Of a stretch of DNA of 64,000 nucleotides, positions 62,884 to 64,000 are shown in pieces. Position numbers and translations under genes: made by a program. A model generated the notes under the pieces. That model was not told the DNA's origin. It made no database searches and was given only the letters and a program-made list of their open reading frames with translations. Source of the DNA: an uncultured Bacteroidales bacterium (GTDB lineage: Bacteria; Bacteroidota; Bacteroidia; Bacteroidales; UBA11471); the NCBI GenBank assembly GCA_947625885.1, contig CANQQA010000007.1, positions 27,821 through 91,820 on the forward strand, written 5' to 3'. Position 1 is the first letter of the stretch, and each line of letters begins with the position of its first letter.

Positions 62884-64000
62884 ATGGCAACGATTAAAGT
62901 GAAACTGCGGGCATCGAGCGTCGCAGGCAAAGCAGGAACGATTTATTATCTGGTAACACATCGTAGAATTGTAAGACAGATTAGTACGAATATTCATATC
63001 CTGCCGGAAGATTGGAACGGGGAACGACAGTGCCTCGAACAGCCGGAGGCGGATACCGTCCTCCATAGCCGCATACAGGGAGATATGATACGGCTGTGGA
63101 GAATTGTCCGAGACCTTGATGCATCGGGAGTACCTTATACGGCAGACGATATTGTCCGACGCTTTTGCCGACCCGACCACACCGTAACGATTCTGGCATT
63201 CATGCAGGAACAAATCGACCTGTTGCGCCTGTGCAACCGCTTGGGCACCGCCGCAAATTACGAATATACCATGCGTCGTTTCGCCCGATTTCTCGGCGAG
63301 GATATTCCCATAGCGGCGGTTACCGAACAACTTATCGAGCGATTCAATGCCGACCTGTTGCAACGCGGTATGGTACGCAATACGGTTTCGTTCTATATGC
63401 GCATTCTGCGTTCCGTCTATAACAAGGCGGTGCGCAAGGGACTGGCGGAACCGACCGCTCCTTTCAGAAATGTATATACCGGCATCGACCGTACTCACAA
63501 GCGGGCGGTCGGCGAACAGGTCATCGCACGATTTGTCGGGCTGAATATACCGCAGCCGTCGCCACTGGCTTTGACAAGAGATTTATTCCTATTCTCGTTT
63601 TATACACGCGGTATGGCATTCGTCGATATGGCTTACCTGCGGCACGAGAATATCTGCGACGATATGATTTGTTACGTCCGCCGCAAGACGAAACAGGAAA
63701 TCATGATTCGCGTAGAGCCGGAGATGCAGCGCATCATCGAGCGGTATGCCGACGGGGAGCGGCCGTATGTATTTCCGATTCTGAAAGGTGAGAATCCCGA
63801 GAAAACGTATGCGGAATACCGGATCGCTGTTTCCTACTACAACCGGTTGCTGAAACGGTTATGCAATATGGCGGGCGTGGTGCAGCGACTGTCGTTCTAC
63901 ACGGCGCGCCACAGTTGGGCGACGGCGGCACGCAACCATCTGGTGCCTCTGTCGGTCATTAGTGCCGGCATGGGGCATACGTCGGAACGGACGACGCTGA
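62884..64000 (+). CDS. Bacteroidales-type tyrosine recombinase/integrase (3' end outside window)
   Basis: The frame is open from ATG 62884 to the window end, giving 372 codons. N-terminal arm-binding domain (MATIKVKLRASSVAGKAG, about 1-90, with IYYLVTHRR), SAM-like core-binding domain (about 100-210, with ILRSVYNKAVRKG), then the catalytic domain: R242 in FYTRGMAFVDM, lysine region YVRRKTKQE, R342/H343 in SFYTARHSW and H365 in GMGHTSE. The active-site tyrosine lies beyond the window. These enzymes serve integrative elements or DNA invertases that switch surface genes; which applies here cannot be told. Confidence 0.93.
   Translation, partial: MATIKVKLRASSVAGKAGTIYYLVTHRRIVRQISTNIHILPEDWNGERQCLEQPEADTVLHSRIQGDMIRLWRIVRDLDASGVPYTADDIVRRFCRPDHTVTILAFMQEQIDLLRLCNRLGTAANYEYTMRRFARFLGEDIPIAAVTEQLIERFNADLLQRGMVRNTVSFYMRILRSVYNKAVRKGLAEPTAPFRNVYTGIDRTHKRAVGEQVIARFVGLNIPQPSPLALTRDLFLFSFYTRGMAFVDMAYLRHENICDDMICYVRRKTKQEIMIRVEPEMQRIIERYADGERPYVFPILKGENPEKTYAEYRIAVSYYNRLLKRLCNMAGVVQRLSFYTARHSWATAARNHLVPLSVISAGMGHTSERTTL

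Noticed and set aside
1..64000. tRNA, rRNA, CRISPR array or insertion sequence
   Set aside because: No cloverleaf with TTC-containing T arm, no rRNA core sequence, no regularly spaced direct repeats and no transposase gene were found by reading.

Overview
The window reads as chromosomal DNA of a member of the order Bacteroidales. The evidence is the set of Bacteroidetes-type families (NigD-like, DUF1015 beside serA, DUF4254, DUF2795, BspA-type LRR_5 proteins, glycine-lipid acyltransferases), promoters of the TAnnTTTG (-7) type, little Shine-Dalgarno signal, and a complete division/cell-wall (dcw) cluster in Bacteroidetes order. Base composition is moderately GC-rich for this order. Barnesiella or a relative would fit, but I cannot fix the genus. 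I saw no rRNA, tRNA or CRISPR array.

Layout. 1-2.7 kb: end of serA, a DUF1015 protein and a NigD-like lipoprotein. 2.7-6.9 kb (minus): aroQ, pyk, O-methyltransferase, rbfA and a LolC/E-type permease. 7.0-7.9 kb: xerD. 8.0-10.9 kb (minus): a BtuFCD/FecBCD-type importer. 11.0-13.8 kb: an AT-richer accessory patch with a BRO-N/Fic fusion, decayed small ORFs and an exported PsiD/phosphatidylserine-decarboxylase-like enzyme. 13.8-16.7 kb (minus): DUF2795, cobalamin adenosyltransferase, methyltransferase, ribH and a TPR membrane protein. 16.9-18.7 kb: recF, a DciA-like gene and a thioesterase. 18.7-20.5 kb (minus): glsA/glsB-type genes. 20.7-37.0 kb: rsmH, ftsL-like, ftsI, murE, mraY, murD, ftsW, murG, murC, ftsQ, ftsA, ftsZ, then yqeY and serS, closed by a strong terminator. 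37-43 kb: an orphan lipoprotein, an SDR enzyme, acyl-ACP thioesterase, aldose-epimerase family protein, HIT protein, greA and a cysteine-less TlpA-like lipoprotein. 43-53 kb: pnp, DUF2851, dapB, lepB, WbqC-like, rnc, fabF, acpP and pdxB. 53.4-58.4 kb: DUF4254, glycosyltransferase 9, lipopolysaccharide kinase, ruvB and a flippase. 58.4-61.5 kb: a promoter-driven structured RNA candidate, a 98-residue unknown protein and a BspA-like LRR protein. 61.5-64 kb: AT-rich spacer, HEPN and XRE genes, and a tyrosine recombinase running off the right edge.

How it works together. Most of the window is envelope growth: the dcw genes make and divide peptidoglycan, dapB supplies the diaminopimelate branch (MurE has the DNPR motif of meso-diaminopimelate ligases), acpP/fabF/thioesterases/GlsAB make fatty acids and acyl lipids, and the GT9-kinase-flippase genes build surface glycans. 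The less ordinary content is the structured RNA at about 58.5-58.8 kb, the exported PsiD-like decarboxylase, the BRO-N/Fic fusion, and the XRE-HEPN-integrase right end with a promoter boxed by a 13-bp inverted repeat.
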